From positions 1 through 64,000 of the forward strand of contig NZ_JABAFC010000005.1 in NCBI RefSeq assembly GCF_012843435.1: 64,000 nt of DNA. Reading direction: 5' to 3'. The DNA is from Psychrobacillus sp. BL-248-WT-3 (GTDB taxonomy: Bacteria; Bacillota; Bacilli; Bacillales_A; Planococcaceae). Positions 15,575-24,730 of the stretch are shown piece after piece; the stretch's first letter is position 1, and each line of letters opens with the position of its first letter. The position numbers were made by a program, and so were the translations under genes. A model generated the notes under the pieces. The model had not been told where the DNA came from, did not search any database, and worked only from the letters and a program-made list of their open reading frames with translations.

Positions 15575-16963
15575 GTGAAATTTACTTCACAGCAGTTGGA
15601 TATTATGTTAGAGGAGCACCACGCTTTTTACTACTCAGGCATAACAAAATCCGCGAAGTTTCGAATCGAACAATTAGAAGTATTGAAAAAAACGATTAAG
15701 AAGTATGAAGCTGAAGTAATTGAAGCTCTTTATAAGGACTTAAGAAAAAGTGAGTTTGAGTCATATACGACAGAAATAGGCTTAATATATGAAAGTATTT
15801 CAAATATGAATAAAAACCTGGAGCACTGGATGCAGCCTAAACAGGTGAAGACTCCAATGGCCTTAATGCCATCTAAAAGTCAGATTATTAGTGAACCCTA
15901 TGGAACTGTATTAATTATTGCCCCATTTAACTATCCTTTTCAATTAGTAATGGAACCGTTGATTGGTGCAATTGCTGGCGGTAATTGTGCCATGATTAAA
16001 CCTTCGGAAACTACTCCTCACACTACTAATATAGTGAAAAAGATTGTTGCAGAGGCATTTCATCCGCATTATATAAGAGTCGTGGAAGGAGAAAAAGAAG
16101 AAACTTCCCTTTTAATCCATGCTCCATTTGATTTTATTTTCTTTACAGGTAGTGTAAATGTAGGGAAGGTAGTAATGGAAGCAGCTTCTAAAAGACTCAC
16201 TCCTATTGCTTTAGAATTAGGTGGGAAAAGCCCGGCTATTGTCGATCATACAGCTAACTTAGATTTAGCCGCTAAACGTATTATTTGGGGTAAATTAGTG
16301 AACGCCGGACAAACTTGTATTGCACCTGATTATTTATTAGTAGAGGAGCCTGTAAAAGACAAGCTAATTGAAAAATTACAGGAAGCCATTCATCATTTTT
16401 ATGGAGAAAATGTACAAGAAAGTACAGACTACGGCAGGATAGTTAATACCAACCACTTTAAACGACTACAAAAAATGATTGTACAAGAAAAGGACCAGAT
16501 TATTTTTGGTGGAAAATCAGACAAGGAAGATTTATATATAGAGCCTACAATTCTAGATGGTGTACAATTTTCTAGTCCATCTATGCAGGAGGAAATTTTC
16601 GGACCAATTTTACCTGTAATAACTTACAAAGAGTTACCTGATATTATTCGTCAGATTAGAAAATTCCCTAAACCTTTAGCTGCCTATATGTTTAGTGAGC
16701 ATGAGGGAGCTCAAAACTATTTCCTAGAAGAGCTTTCATTTGGTGGCGGTTGTATAAATGATACTATCATGCATGCAGGTAGTGCACATTTACCTTTTGG
16801 TGGGGTTGGAAACTCTGGAATGGGTGCATATCATGGACTAGCGAGCTTTGAATTATTTACTCATCAGAAATCTATTGTGAAGAAGAGCACGACTATACCT
16901 CTTAATGTAGCATTCCCGCCTTATAAGAACAAAATAAAGCTAGTAAGAAGTTTATTAAAATAA
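15575..16963 (+). CDS. Aldehyde dehydrogenase (YwdH/class 3-like)
   Basis: A 462-aa NAD(P)-dependent aldehyde dehydrogenase. The general-base Glu is in LELGGKSP (about E214) and the catalytic Cys in NAGQTC (about C248). The Rossmann segment PFNYPFQLVMEPLIGAIAGGN and FTGSVNVGK are typical of the short class 3/fatty aldehyde type, about 460 aa. EEIFGPILPV and the C-terminal GGVGNSGMGAYHG motif are also present. GTG 15575 is 9 nt after GAGGAG and is a better start than ATG 15566, which abuts that site. The substrate is unknown but probably a medium- or long-chain aldehyde. It stands alone. Confidence 0.9.
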   Translation: MKFTSQQLDIMLEEHHAFYYSGITKSAKFRIEQLEVLKKTIKKYEAEVIEALYKDLRKSEFESYTTEIGLIYESISNMNKNLEHWMQPKQVKTPMALMPSKSQIISEPYGTVLIIAPFNYPFQLVMEPLIGAIAGGNCAMIKPSETTPHTTNIVKKIVAEAFHPHYIRVVEGEKEETSLLIHAPFDFIFFTGSVNVGKVVMEAASKRLTPIALELGGKSPAIVDHTANLDLAAKRIIWGKLVNAGQTCIAPDYLLVEEPVKDKLIEKLQEAIHHFYGENVQESTDYGRIVNTNHFKRLQKMIVQEKDQIIFGGKSDKEDLYIEPTILDGVQFSSPSMQEEIFGPILPVITYKELPDIIRQIRKFPKPLAAYMFSEHEGAQNYFLEELSFGGGCINDTIMHAGSAHLPFGGVGNSGMGAYHGLASFELFTHQKSIVKKSTTIPLNVAFPPYKNKIKLVRSLLK

Positions 16964-16976
16964 TAGTATTTTTTGG

Positions 16977-17005
16977 AGGTGCGATGATATAAAATTGTCG
17001 CACCT
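16977..17005 (+). terminator. Possible terminator after the aldehyde dehydrogenase
   Basis: An 8-bp stem (16977-16984 with 16998-17005) shortly after the stop. It lacks a good T-run, so confidence is modest. Confidence 0.4.
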
Positions 17006-17072
17006 TTAGTGCGTTATAATTATTTTATGGACAAATCGTGACATTACATAATCCAATTATATCAATGCTATA

Positions 17073-17101
17073 TTGACAATTTATATCTTTTTTACTACTA
17101 T
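17073..17101 (+). promoter_or_regulatory. Sigma-A promoter of the PAS-GGDEF-EAL gene
   Basis: TTGACA (17073-17078), a 17-bp spacer and TACTAT (17096-17101), with the start codon 52 nt downstream. Confidence 0.6.
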
Positions 17102-17153
17102 TTGAATTGAGGGAGTTGTGTTTTTACGATAAATTTAAAATGGAGGACAAGTA

Positions 17154-19331
17154 ATGGAGTCCATATTTGGAACAGGGTCCAAAGATTTATTGCTCACAGT
17201 AAAAGATGCTTTACATAAAGAATCGTTGTCAAATATTAACCTACTGGAAGAAAAACTTGAAGATACATTTTATAAAATGAATCTGATGAGCTATGCAGTA
17301 AATGAAACCATGATAATTGCTTTAACTGATCATGCTGGAAAAATATTATATGTAAATGACAAATTTACGGAGATCTCTGGTTACTCTCGTGAAGAATTAA
17401 TCGGAAAAACTCATCGAGTTATTAATTCCTTCACTCACCCGTCTGAATTTTTTGAAGAATTGTGGGAAACGATTCTTAATGGACAAACTTGGGAAGGTGA
17501 AATATGTAACAAACGTAAAAATGGACAATTGTATTGGGTGAAGACTTATATTTTACCTATTAATACAATTGAACAAGGTACATACTTTTTAAGTATTCGG
17601 ACAGATATAACACATGAAAAAGAAAATGAGCTACGTTTAAAGAATAATATCATTAATTCATTTGATACTGTAGTGAGACATGTAAACAACTTAATTTTTA
17701 GATTAGATAAAGAGTTGAATTTTACCCTACTAACCGGAAAGATAGCAACAGAGTACTTTTTGGAAAGAGGAATTCCGATGATTCATCCTTCCAATGAACT
17801 GTTTGCGGAACAAACATCTCTATCCTTTAATCGGACGATGGATTATTTTCCTAAGGAAATATCTGATAGACTTAAGCAGAATATTTCAAAGGTCTTTTTA
17901 GGAAAGGAAGTTTCTTATAAAGAGTGGTTTGGGCCTAAATGTATTCATATCACGATCTCACCTATTGAAAAAGAAGGTGAGATAATGGGCGCTATAGGAA
18001 TAGGAAATGATATTACGGAAATAGAAAAGACTAGAAGGAAGTTATCAGAGCTAGCGTACGAGGATCACTTAACAAATACATACAATACTGCAGCATTAAA
18101 TAGGGATATCCAGCTTAAGATAAAATTAAAGGAAAAGTTTAGCTTTCTATATATTGATTTAGACCGATTTAAAAATATTAATGACTCATTAGGTCATGTT
18201 ACAGGAGACCTGCTATTACAAAAGGTTTCTAAAAGAATGAAAAAATTCTATAACGAAGGCGCCAAGATTTATAGGATGGGTGGGGATGAGTTTGTTATTC
18301 TTTTGGAGGATAACTATTTTTCTTGTAGGGACTCATTAAGTAATGCCCAACTGTTATTAAAAGAAATTGAAAAGCCTTTTAGCATTCATGAAATGGAGCT
18401 ATACATTTCATGCTCTATTGGAATTTCCTGCTTTCCGGAACACGGAGATAGTTATAATGCTTTACATAGAGCTGCAGACTTAGCGTTAAATGAATCGAAA
18501 GATAAAGGGAAGAGAACAGCAGTCTTGTACACATCTGAATATGAAAAAGGATATATAGATAAGTTGTCTTTAGAGAGTGATATTCGGATGGGACTTAAAA
18601 AGAACGAATTCTTTCTAGTCTACCAACCGAAATTAAACCTAATTACCAACAAGGTTCAAGGCTATGAAGCGCTTATTAGATGGAATAGAAAGGGAAAAAA
18701 TATTATTCCGCCGAATGAGTATATTCCATTTGCAGAAGAGACAGGGCTAATTATTCCGATTGGTAGGTATGTTCTTAAGGAAGCATGTAAGCAAGCTACA
18801 CAATGGTTAAAAGAGGGATTGTCTTTTAGTACAATATCTGTGAATATAAGTCCAGTTGAGTTAGATCAAAATGACTTTACAGCCAATGTAAAATATATTC
18901 TTCATGAGACTGGGCTTCCAGCACATTATCTAGAACTGGAAATTACGGAAAACATTCTAATGAAAAATCTAAGCAAGCTGTCTAGTATATTGGAGGATTT
19001 AAAACAACACGGTGTTCGAATTGCAATGGATGATTTTGGTTCCGGCTTTTCAAATTTCCGTTATTTAAAGGAACTCCCTATTCACACTTTAAAAATAGAT
19101 CAAGTCTTTATGAATCAGATCATAGAAAAAAGAGACGAAGTAATAGTGTCCTCTATTATAAAAATAGGCAAAAGTCTTGGTTTAGAAGTAGTAGCGGAAG
19201 GGGTGGAAACAGAGGAAGTCATCCAGTTTTTAAAGCTACATAATTGTGAAATTGTCCAAGGTTTCTATTATTCCAAGCCTCTTCGTGTGGAGGATGTTCC
19301 TGGCTTTAAGCTTGTGGCCTCACAAACATAG
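17154..19331 (+). CDS. PAS-PAS-GGDEF-EAL protein, c-di-GMP turnover
   Basis: A 725-aa soluble protein. A clear PAS domain (about 45-160; GKILYVNDKFTEISGYSREELIGK) is followed by a second PAS-like segment (about 165-292). The GGDEF domain has an intact GGDEF at 376-380 plus DLDRFKNINDSLGH, so it can in principle make c-di-GMP. The EAL domain starts at EAL 505-507 and keeps the family metal and substrate residues in NISPVEL, EITEN, DDFGSG, LKIDQ and AEGVE. It therefore looks competent for c-di-GMP hydrolysis too. The sensor input is unknown; no membrane segment is seen, so it should sense a cytosolic signal. GGAGG precedes ATG 17154. It is monocistronic. Confidence 0.93.
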   Translation: MESIFGTGSKDLLLTVKDALHKESLSNINLLEEKLEDTFYKMNLMSYAVNETMIIALTDHAGKILYVNDKFTEISGYSREELIGKTHRVINSFTHPSEFFEELWETILNGQTWEGEICNKRKNGQLYWVKTYILPINTIEQGTYFLSIRTDITHEKENELRLKNNIINSFDTVVRHVNNLIFRLDKELNFTLLTGKIATEYFLERGIPMIHPSNELFAEQTSLSFNRTMDYFPKEISDRLKQNISKVFLGKEVSYKEWFGPKCIHITISPIEKEGEIMGAIGIGNDITEIEKTRRKLSELAYEDHLTNTYNTAALNRDIQLKIKLKEKFSFLYIDLDRFKNINDSLGHVTGDLLLQKVSKRMKKFYNEGAKIYRMGGDEFVILLEDNYFSCRDSLSNAQLLLKEIEKPFSIHEMELYISCSIGISCFPEHGDSYNALHRAADLALNESKDKGKRTAVLYTSEYEKGYIDKLSLESDIRMGLKKNEFFLVYQPKLNLITNKVQGYEALIRWNRKGKNIIPPNEYIPFAEETGLIIPIGRYVLKEACKQATQWLKEGLSFSTISVNISPVELDQNDFTANVKYILHETGLPAHYLELEITENILMKNLSKLSSILEDLKQHGVRIAMDDFGSGFSNFRYLKELPIHTLKIDQVFMNQIIEKRDEVIVSSIIKIGKSLGLEVVAEGVETEEVIQFLKLHNCEIVQGFYYSKPLRVEDVPGFKLVASQT

Positions 19332-19410
19332 ATGACATGAGAATCTTTTAACCTTATAAATTGGATGATAACCCTTTCAATTTTGAGGATTAGCGAGTTC
19401 CAACTAAAGC

Positions 19411-19446
19411 AAAAATACCTTGAGATCCCATTCTCAAGGTATTTTT
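19411..19446. terminator. Bidirectional terminator between convergent genes
   Basis: A perfect 15-bp stem (19411-19425 with 19432-19446) with A-rich left and T-rich right ends. It separates the GGDEF-EAL gene from the histidine kinase gene. Confidence 0.85.
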
Positions 19447-19501
19447 ACTTTAGTAAATGTGGGATGTAAGTCTTTGATGCAACGGATATAAAAAGAAGAG
19501 A

Positions 19502-21091
19502 CTAATCCGTTGCCTCTATGTTTGAAGTGTAAGGTAACTGAATAGTTACCGTAGTTCCTTGTCCTTTTTGGCTTTCAATGGCAATCGTTCCACCATGTTC
19601 AGCAATAATTTTTTCGGAAATCATCATTCCAAGGCCTGTCCCGTTAATCTTAGTAGAAAAAAATGGATCGAAGATTTTCTCAACAACCTGTTTGTCCATC
19701 CCTACTCCATTGTCTCTAATTTTAATAAGGATGATATCCTGGGGCTCGATGGAACAGCTAATATGGATTTTACCATTGTCAGACATTGCCTCTATCGCAT
19801 TTTTAACCAGGTTAATAAGTACTTGCTTCATCTGACCTTCCTCACCGTAAAGGTGTATCGGACCTTTTATAATATCAGTAGTCAAAAATATCCCATTCAA
19901 GTTAATTTCGGGTTGAAATAAAACGAGAAGATCATCTAATGTTTGAGTTAAATCATACTTCTTTGGCAATTTTGCGTGTGGCTTTGCTAAAACTAGGAAT
20001 TCACTAATAATGTAATTGATTCTTTCAATTTCGTTTTCAATTACTTTAGTGTAACGGTAATAGGGCTGGGTAGGGTCCCCATTCATAATCTGCATAAAGC
20101 CAGATATAACTGTTATAGGATTTCGAATCTCATGAGCTACTCCAGCTGCCATTTCCCCAGCAACCTTTAGCTTTTCTGATTGTAGTAATAAATTCTCTGT
20201 TTCTTTTTTAAAGCTAACGTCCCTACTAATTATAGAAAGGGCAATCAGCTCGTTTTGGTAATCATAAATTGGAGAAACAGTAATTTGGGCATCAAAATAA
20301 GTTCCATCTTTTTTTCGATCAGTAGTTTCGAGAAAATGATAGCTGGCCCCTTTTAATACCTCTTGTTTTCTTGTTTCATCTAGCTGATATTGTGGAGACA
20401 AAATAGAAACACTTTTTCCTATTACTTCTTCCCTTTTCCAACCATATAAATCTTCAAAAGCAGGATTTACCTCTATTATTTTATTGTCTTTATCAAATAC
20501 AGTAATACTATCCTTCGCATTATCAAAAAAAAGCTGTAAATAACTTTCTCTCGAATATTGCTCTTTTCTCATAGAAGTATTTAGTTCAAAAATCTTATTC
20601 CAATATTTACGGTCAAAGTATGTATTTAAGATGGAAGTGAAAATAAGTATAGCTAAAAGTAGTATAAAAGCAATTAAATCTTCTGAGGACAAAATATATG
20701 TATAGTCATCATTTTTATAATAGATGAGTCCAAGAATTTCAATGATAGTTATAAAGAATAATAATATTCTAGGACCTATATTGGAATAGATGACTGCGAT
20801 GTATATTGGGTAAATAAAAAATACAATCATAACTACGCTGTCACTGTATATATTCAAGATTAAAAGATAAAGATTGAGTGTTATAAACAAAATGTATTGG
20901 ATAATTGGGTTCTCTGAGTTTACCCAGCATAACAACGTTAAGATGAGTAGGTATACAATCCCAGCGTATAGATAAATTAATAGGTCCTTGTTATGTAAAA
21001 ATATTGCCAGAATAATATGACAAACAGTAAAACAGGAAAAAATAATGAAAAACAATTTATTTTTATCTTTCGTAGTATTAATATATTCCAT
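19502..21091 (-). CDS. Membrane PAS sensor histidine kinase, sporulation-kinase-like
   Basis: A 529-aa sensor kinase. Five to six hydrophobic helices fill about residues 10-157, followed by a PAS domain (about 182-297; DKDNKIIEVNPAFEDLYGWKREE). The H-box GVAHEIRNPITV puts the phospho-His at about H320. The HATPase domain has the N-box NLVKNAIEAM, then DNGVGM, FFSTKINGTGLGM and GQGTTV. Domain order and H-box resemble Bacillus KinB/KinC/KinD-type kinases that feed the Spo0A phosphorelay. No response regulator gene is adjacent, which fits an orphan phosphorelay kinase. I start at ATG 21091, behind AGGAGGTG, because the upstream GTG overlaps that site. Confidence 0.88.
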   Translation of the reverse strand: MEYINTTKDKNKLFFIIFSCFTVCHIILAIFLHNKDLLIYLYAGIVYLLILTLLCWVNSENPIIQYILFITLNLYLLILNIYSDSVVMIVFFIYPIYIAVIYSNIGPRILLFFITIIEILGLIYYKNDDYTYILSSEDLIAFILLLAILIFTSILNTYFDRKYWNKIFELNTSMRKEQYSRESYLQLFFDNAKDSITVFDKDNKIIEVNPAFEDLYGWKREEVIGKSVSILSPQYQLDETRKQEVLKGASYHFLETTDRKKDGTYFDAQITVSPIYDYQNELIALSIISRDVSFKKETENLLLQSEKLKVAGEMAAGVAHEIRNPITVISGFMQIMNGDPTQPYYRYTKVIENEIERINYIISEFLVLAKPHAKLPKKYDLTQTLDDLLVLFQPEINLNGIFLTTDIIKGPIHLYGEEGQMKQVLINLVKNAIEAMSDNGKIHISCSIEPQDIILIKIRDNGVGMDKQVVEKIFDPFFSTKINGTGLGMMISEKIIAEHGGTIAIESQKGQGTTVTIQLPYTSNIEATD

Positions 21092-21198
21092 TTTTCCCAC
21101 CTCCTATCAGATTAGATACTTCTTATATTAGCCTATTTAAAGGTATCTGAAAATACAAGATTTTGATAAGATGGAGTAAGAACAAAGGAGGAGTCATT

Positions 21199-22248
21199 AT
21201 GTCATACAAATTTCAAGAGCAAGAGACTGTCTCTTTGCTAAAACAATTAGTGGAAATTCCTAGTCCTTCCGGTTATACAAAGGACATCATGGATTTTATG
21301 GAGCAGTTTTTAAAGGATATTGATGTTAATTATATTAGAACTAACAAGGGAGCGCTTATTGCCACCATTCTAGGAGAAAATGATACTAAACATCGTTTAC
21401 TGACAGCACACACCGATACTTTGGGAGCTATGGTAAAGGAAGTGAAGTCTTCTGGCAGATTGAAGCTTGCAATGGTAGGTGGCTTTAATTGGAACGCTGT
21501 AGAAGGTGAGTATTGTACAATCCATACAGCAGATGGAAGAAAAATACGGGGCACCATTCTCATGCATCAAACAACAGTTCACGTCTATAAAAATGCGACT
21601 GCGCTCGCTCGTGATGAGCAAAACATTGAGGTACGTGTGGATGAGAAAGTAGTAAGTGCTAGTGAAACAAGAGAGTTAGGTATAGAGGTTGGGGATTTTG
21701 TTTCATTTGATCCTCGATTTGAGCAAACGGAATCTGGCTTTATCAAGTCACGTCATTTAGATGACAAAGCAAGTACTGCCCTTTTACTCCAATTAATGAA
21801 AGCTATTAAAGAAAATAAATGGACGATTCCTTATACAACACACTTTTATATTTCTAATAATGAGGAAATTGGATTTGGAGGCAATTCTAACATTCCAGAA
21901 CAAACAGTGGAATATATAGCAGTCGATATGGGTGCGATAGGCGATGGACAAACCTCGGATGAGTATACTGTTTCCATTTGCGCAAAAGATTCCTCTGGGC
22001 CGTATCATTATGAATTAACCCGAAACCTCGTAGAACTAGCCAAGGCAGAAGGAATTGATTATAAGTTAGACATCTATCCATACTATGGTTCTGATGCTTC
22101 TGCTGCAATAAGAGCAGGTTTTGATGTCAAGCATGCATTGTTTGGACCAGGAATTGAAGCATCGCATGCATATGAAAGAACTCATATTCAATCATTAGAA
22201 AATACAGCGAAACTATTGTATTCTTATATACAATCTGAAATTCTGTAA
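21199..22248 (+). CDS. M42 family metallopeptidase (YtoP-like aminopeptidase)
   Basis: A 349-aa cytosolic M42 (glutamyl/deblocking aminopeptidase) family enzyme, using two Zn/Co ions. Metal and catalytic motifs are in order: TAHTDTLGAMV, HLDDKAS (bridging Asp), NNEEIGFGG (catalytic Glu-Glu), VDMGAIGD and a C-terminal SHAYERTHIQS (metal His). Closest in kind to B. subtilis YtoP. ATG 21199 follows AAAGGAGGAG; the upstream in-frame ATG has no such site. Monocistronic, ended by a terminator. Confidence 0.9.
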   Translation: MSYKFQEQETVSLLKQLVEIPSPSGYTKDIMDFMEQFLKDIDVNYIRTNKGALIATILGENDTKHRLLTAHTDTLGAMVKEVKSSGRLKLAMVGGFNWNAVEGEYCTIHTADGRKIRGTILMHQTTVHVYKNATALARDEQNIEVRVDEKVVSASETRELGIEVGDFVSFDPRFEQTESGFIKSRHLDDKASTALLLQLMKAIKENKWTIPYTTHFYISNNEEIGFGGNSNIPEQTVEYIAVDMGAIGDGQTSDEYTVSICAKDSSGPYHYELTRNLVELAKAEGIDYKLDIYPYYGSDASAAIRAGFDVKHALFGPGIEASHAYERTHIQSLENTAKLLYSYIQSEIL

Positions 22249-22253
22249 TGGAT

Positions 22254-22298
22254 ACTAGTAGACATTTTTACGATTAATTTGTAAAATTGTCTGCTAGT
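22254..22298 (+). terminator. Terminator of the M42 peptidase gene
   Basis: An 18-bp imperfect stem (22254-22271 with 22281-22298), then a run of T. It begins just after the stop codon. Confidence 0.8.
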
Positions 22299-22369
22299 TC
22301 TTTTTTTACTTGTATTTTTGCTAGTAAATCCATATGATAAAAAAGTGAATAAGAAGGAGATATACAAAT

Positions 22370-23944
22370 ATGGACAAACAATTACAAGAAGAAATACTTA
22401 AGAGAAGAACCTTTGCAATAATTTCCCACCCGGATGCTGGTAAAACGACTATAACGGAAAAGCTTTTATATTTTGGAGGAGCTATTCGTGATGCAGGTAC
22501 AGTAAAGGGGAAAAAATCGGGGAAATTTGCAACTTCAGACTGGATGGAAATCGAAAAGCAACGTGGGATTTCTGTAACATCCTCTGTTATGCAATTTGAC
22601 TTTAATAATTGTCGTATAAATATATTAGATACACCTGGACATCAGGATTTTAGTGAAGACACTTATCGAACATTGATGGCTGTGGATAGTGCAGTGATGA
22701 TTGTAGATGCTGCCAAAGGGATAGAGGCTCAAACATTAAAACTATTTAAGGTTTGTCGCATGCGCGGTATTCCTATCTTTACTTTCATTAACAAACTAGA
22801 CCGACAAGGTAAAGAACCTCTTGAATTAATGGAGGAGCTAGAAGAAGTACTTGGAATTCAATCTTATGCAATGAATTGGCCGATTGGTATGGGTAAAGAA
22901 TTTTTAGGGATTTATGATCGCTACAATCATCGAATTGAGCAATTCCGCACAGAGGAATCTGAAAAATATCTTCCGTTAGATGATGAGGGAGAATTAGCTG
23001 TCGATCATTCTATGAAAGAAACATCTTATTATACGCAAGCTATGGAAGATATTATGTTGTTAAATGAAGCAGGGAATGATTTTGATAAAGAAAAAGTACT
23101 TTCTGGTGATTTAACACCTGTATTTTTTGGTAGTGCATTAACTAACTTTGGTGTGCAAACCTTCTTAGAAACATACCTTCAGTTTGCTCCAACTCCACAG
23201 CCGAGAATGACTGATGTTGAAGAAGAAGTAAATCCTTTGAACGAAGATTTCTCCGGTTTTATATTTAAGATTCAAGCGAATATGAATCCTGCTCACCGAG
23301 ATCGAATTGCATTTGTACGTATCGTTTCGGGGAAATTTGAACGCGGAATGACTGTTACTTTGGCACGTACTGGAAAAACGTTTAAAGTCACTCAGTCTAC
23401 TCAATTTTTAGCTGATGATCGTGAGACAGTAGAAACCGCTGTAGCTGGAGATATTATTGGTCTTTATGATGTTGGAAATTATCAGATTGGGGATACGGTT
23501 GTTGGAGGAAAAAAAGCATTTAATTATGAAAAACTTCCTCAATTTACTCCAGAAATGTTTGTAAAGGTTACTGCTAAAAATGTATTAAAATCTAAGCATT
23601 TCCATAAAGGTATTATGCAGCTTGTACAAGAAGGTGCAATTCAATTTTACAAAACACTTCATACAGAAGAAGTAATTCTTGGTGCAGTTGGACAGCTTCA
23701 ATTTGAAGTATTCGAGCATCGTATGAAAAACGAGTATAATGTAGAAGTTCGTATGGAGCCAATTGGATCGAAGGTAGCCCGTTGGATTGAAAACGAAGAA
23801 GATGTAAAAGAATCAATGACAGGTCCAAGAAGCATGCTAGTAAAAGATCGTTATGATCACTATGTATTCTTATTTGAAAATGAATTTGCAACTCGCTGGT
23901 TCCAAGACAAATATGAGCATATAAAGCTATATAACCTACTATAA
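22370..23944 (+). CDS. prfC: Peptide chain release factor 3 (RF3)
   Basis: A 524-aa translational GTPase that recycles RF1/RF2 from the ribosome after peptide release. GTPase motifs are G1 SHPDAGKTT (about 19-27), the switch segment [18 protein letters not shown]3 DTPGHQDF, G4 NKLDR, followed by domains II and III to the C-terminus typical of RF3. Length is as expected (about 525). AAGGAGAT precedes ATG 22370. Distinct from EF-G by size and by the RF3-type [17 protein letters not shown] segment. Confidence 0.95.
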   Translation: MDKQLQEEILKRRTFAIISHPDAGKTTITEKLLYFGGAIRDAGTVKGKKSGKFATSDWMEIEKQRGISVTSSVMQFDFNNCRINILDTPGHQDFSEDTYRTLMAVDSAVMIVDAAKGIEAQTLKLFKVCRMRGIPIFTFINKLDRQGKEPLELMEELEEVLGIQSYAMNWPIGMGKEFLGIYDRYNHRIEQFRTEESEKYLPLDDEGELAVDHSMKETSYYTQAMEDIMLLNEAGNDFDKEKVLSGDLTPVFFGSALTNFGVQTFLETYLQFAPTPQPRMTDVEEEVNPLNEDFSGFIFKIQANMNPAHRDRIAFVRIVSGKFERGMTVTLARTGKTFKVTQSTQFLADDRETVETAVAGDIIGLYDVGNYQIGDTVVGGKKAFNYEKLPQFTPEMFVKVTAKNVLKSKHFHKGIMQLVQEGAIQFYKTLHTEEVILGAVGQLQFEVFEHRMKNEYNVEVRMEPIGSKVARWIENEEDVKESMTGPRSMLVKDRYDHYVFLFENEFATRWFQDKYEHIKLYNLL

Positions 23945-23982
23945 GGTATAGATCCCTGCTAAATAGGGAATTGTAAATAAAG

Positions 23983-24016
23983 GTAATCGGAAGAATGCTC
24001 GCATTCTTTTGGTTAC
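23983..24016 (+). terminator. Terminator of prfC
   Basis: A 15-bp stem with two or three G-U pairs (23983-23997 with 24002-24016), followed by seven T residues. Confidence 0.85.
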
Positions 24017-24022
24017 TTTTTT

Positions 24023-24400
24023 TATTAGCTTTGTTAAAGTTATTGGTGGATTTTGACTAATAATTCTTATTTATAGTGACTGTAAACACTATAAAAAGGA
24101 CATTCATATGACTATTAAGATTATAAAATTGGGATTGGGTACAGTTTTTTTGCCTTATTTATGCAATTTATAAGCACTTATCGAAGCATTAAAGCTGTTC
24201 CCATTTATTGATTGGAGCGCCAGACGGCGACTCCTACGGGATGAGTGAGACAGATAAGACATCACAACCACGCGCGTAAGCGATGGGTGAGGGCTTATCG
24301 CTCACCCCGAGGAAAGCGTCCGGCTGGTGTGAACAATCAATTCTACTCACTGATCTAAGATTTCTTTGCATCATAAATCAACCCTACCCTTTAACATAAC
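24023..24400. repeat. Non-coding interspersed element, copy B (MITE-like)
   Basis: Related to 293-599 along its length and about 70 bp longer. The outer ends are imperfect inverted repeats sharing TGTTAAAG: TTTGTTAAAGTTATTGGT on the left, and TTATGTTAAAGGGTAGGG read on the minus strand from the right. The core (about 24213-24332) is GC-richer. Its edges, CCAGACGGCGACTCC and the complement of GGAAAGCGTCCGGCTGG, form an inner inverted repeat, and the sequence around GCGATGGGTGAGGG...TTATCGC can fold into a further hairpin. No protein is encoded. I recall similar GC-rich cores in intergenic regions of other Bacillales genomes, but cannot confirm that here. Confidence 0.65.
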
Positions 24401-24730
24401 TTTCTTATTAAAAACGAGAGAATTTGATTTCGATATGGAGCAGAAATGATAAATTAAAGAATTACATTCTCATTGGGGTGAGTGAAATCGTGGTATTTTT
24501 AACTTATATAACTGAAGAGCTACCCGTTCTAACTCATCGGCTGTGTTGAAAGGGGAAGTAGTTCGTAATTAATGCTATTAGTTGTTTCTGCACATTTCTT
24601 ATGCATAGAAAAAAGTTATACAATTGTTATATTCTCTTTATTTATCTATCCCTAAGCAATAATAAAATTTGAACTCTTACGTCATAGAGCATATGATATA
24701 AATAGCGAAAGTAAAGGTGGTTCCCCGTAT
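24401..24730. other. Intergenic stretch upstream of the RND pump gene
   Basis: It holds one good promoter (24669-24697) and otherwise nothing I can name. A 19-codon frame starting GTG 24490 with a GGGGTGAG site is visible but too short and isolated to call. Confidence 0.45.
24669..24697 (+). promoter_or_regulatory. Sigma-A promoter of the RND pump gene
   Basis: TTGAAC (24669-24674), a 17-bp spacer and TATGAT (24692-24697), 33 nt before the start codon. Confidence 0.65.
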
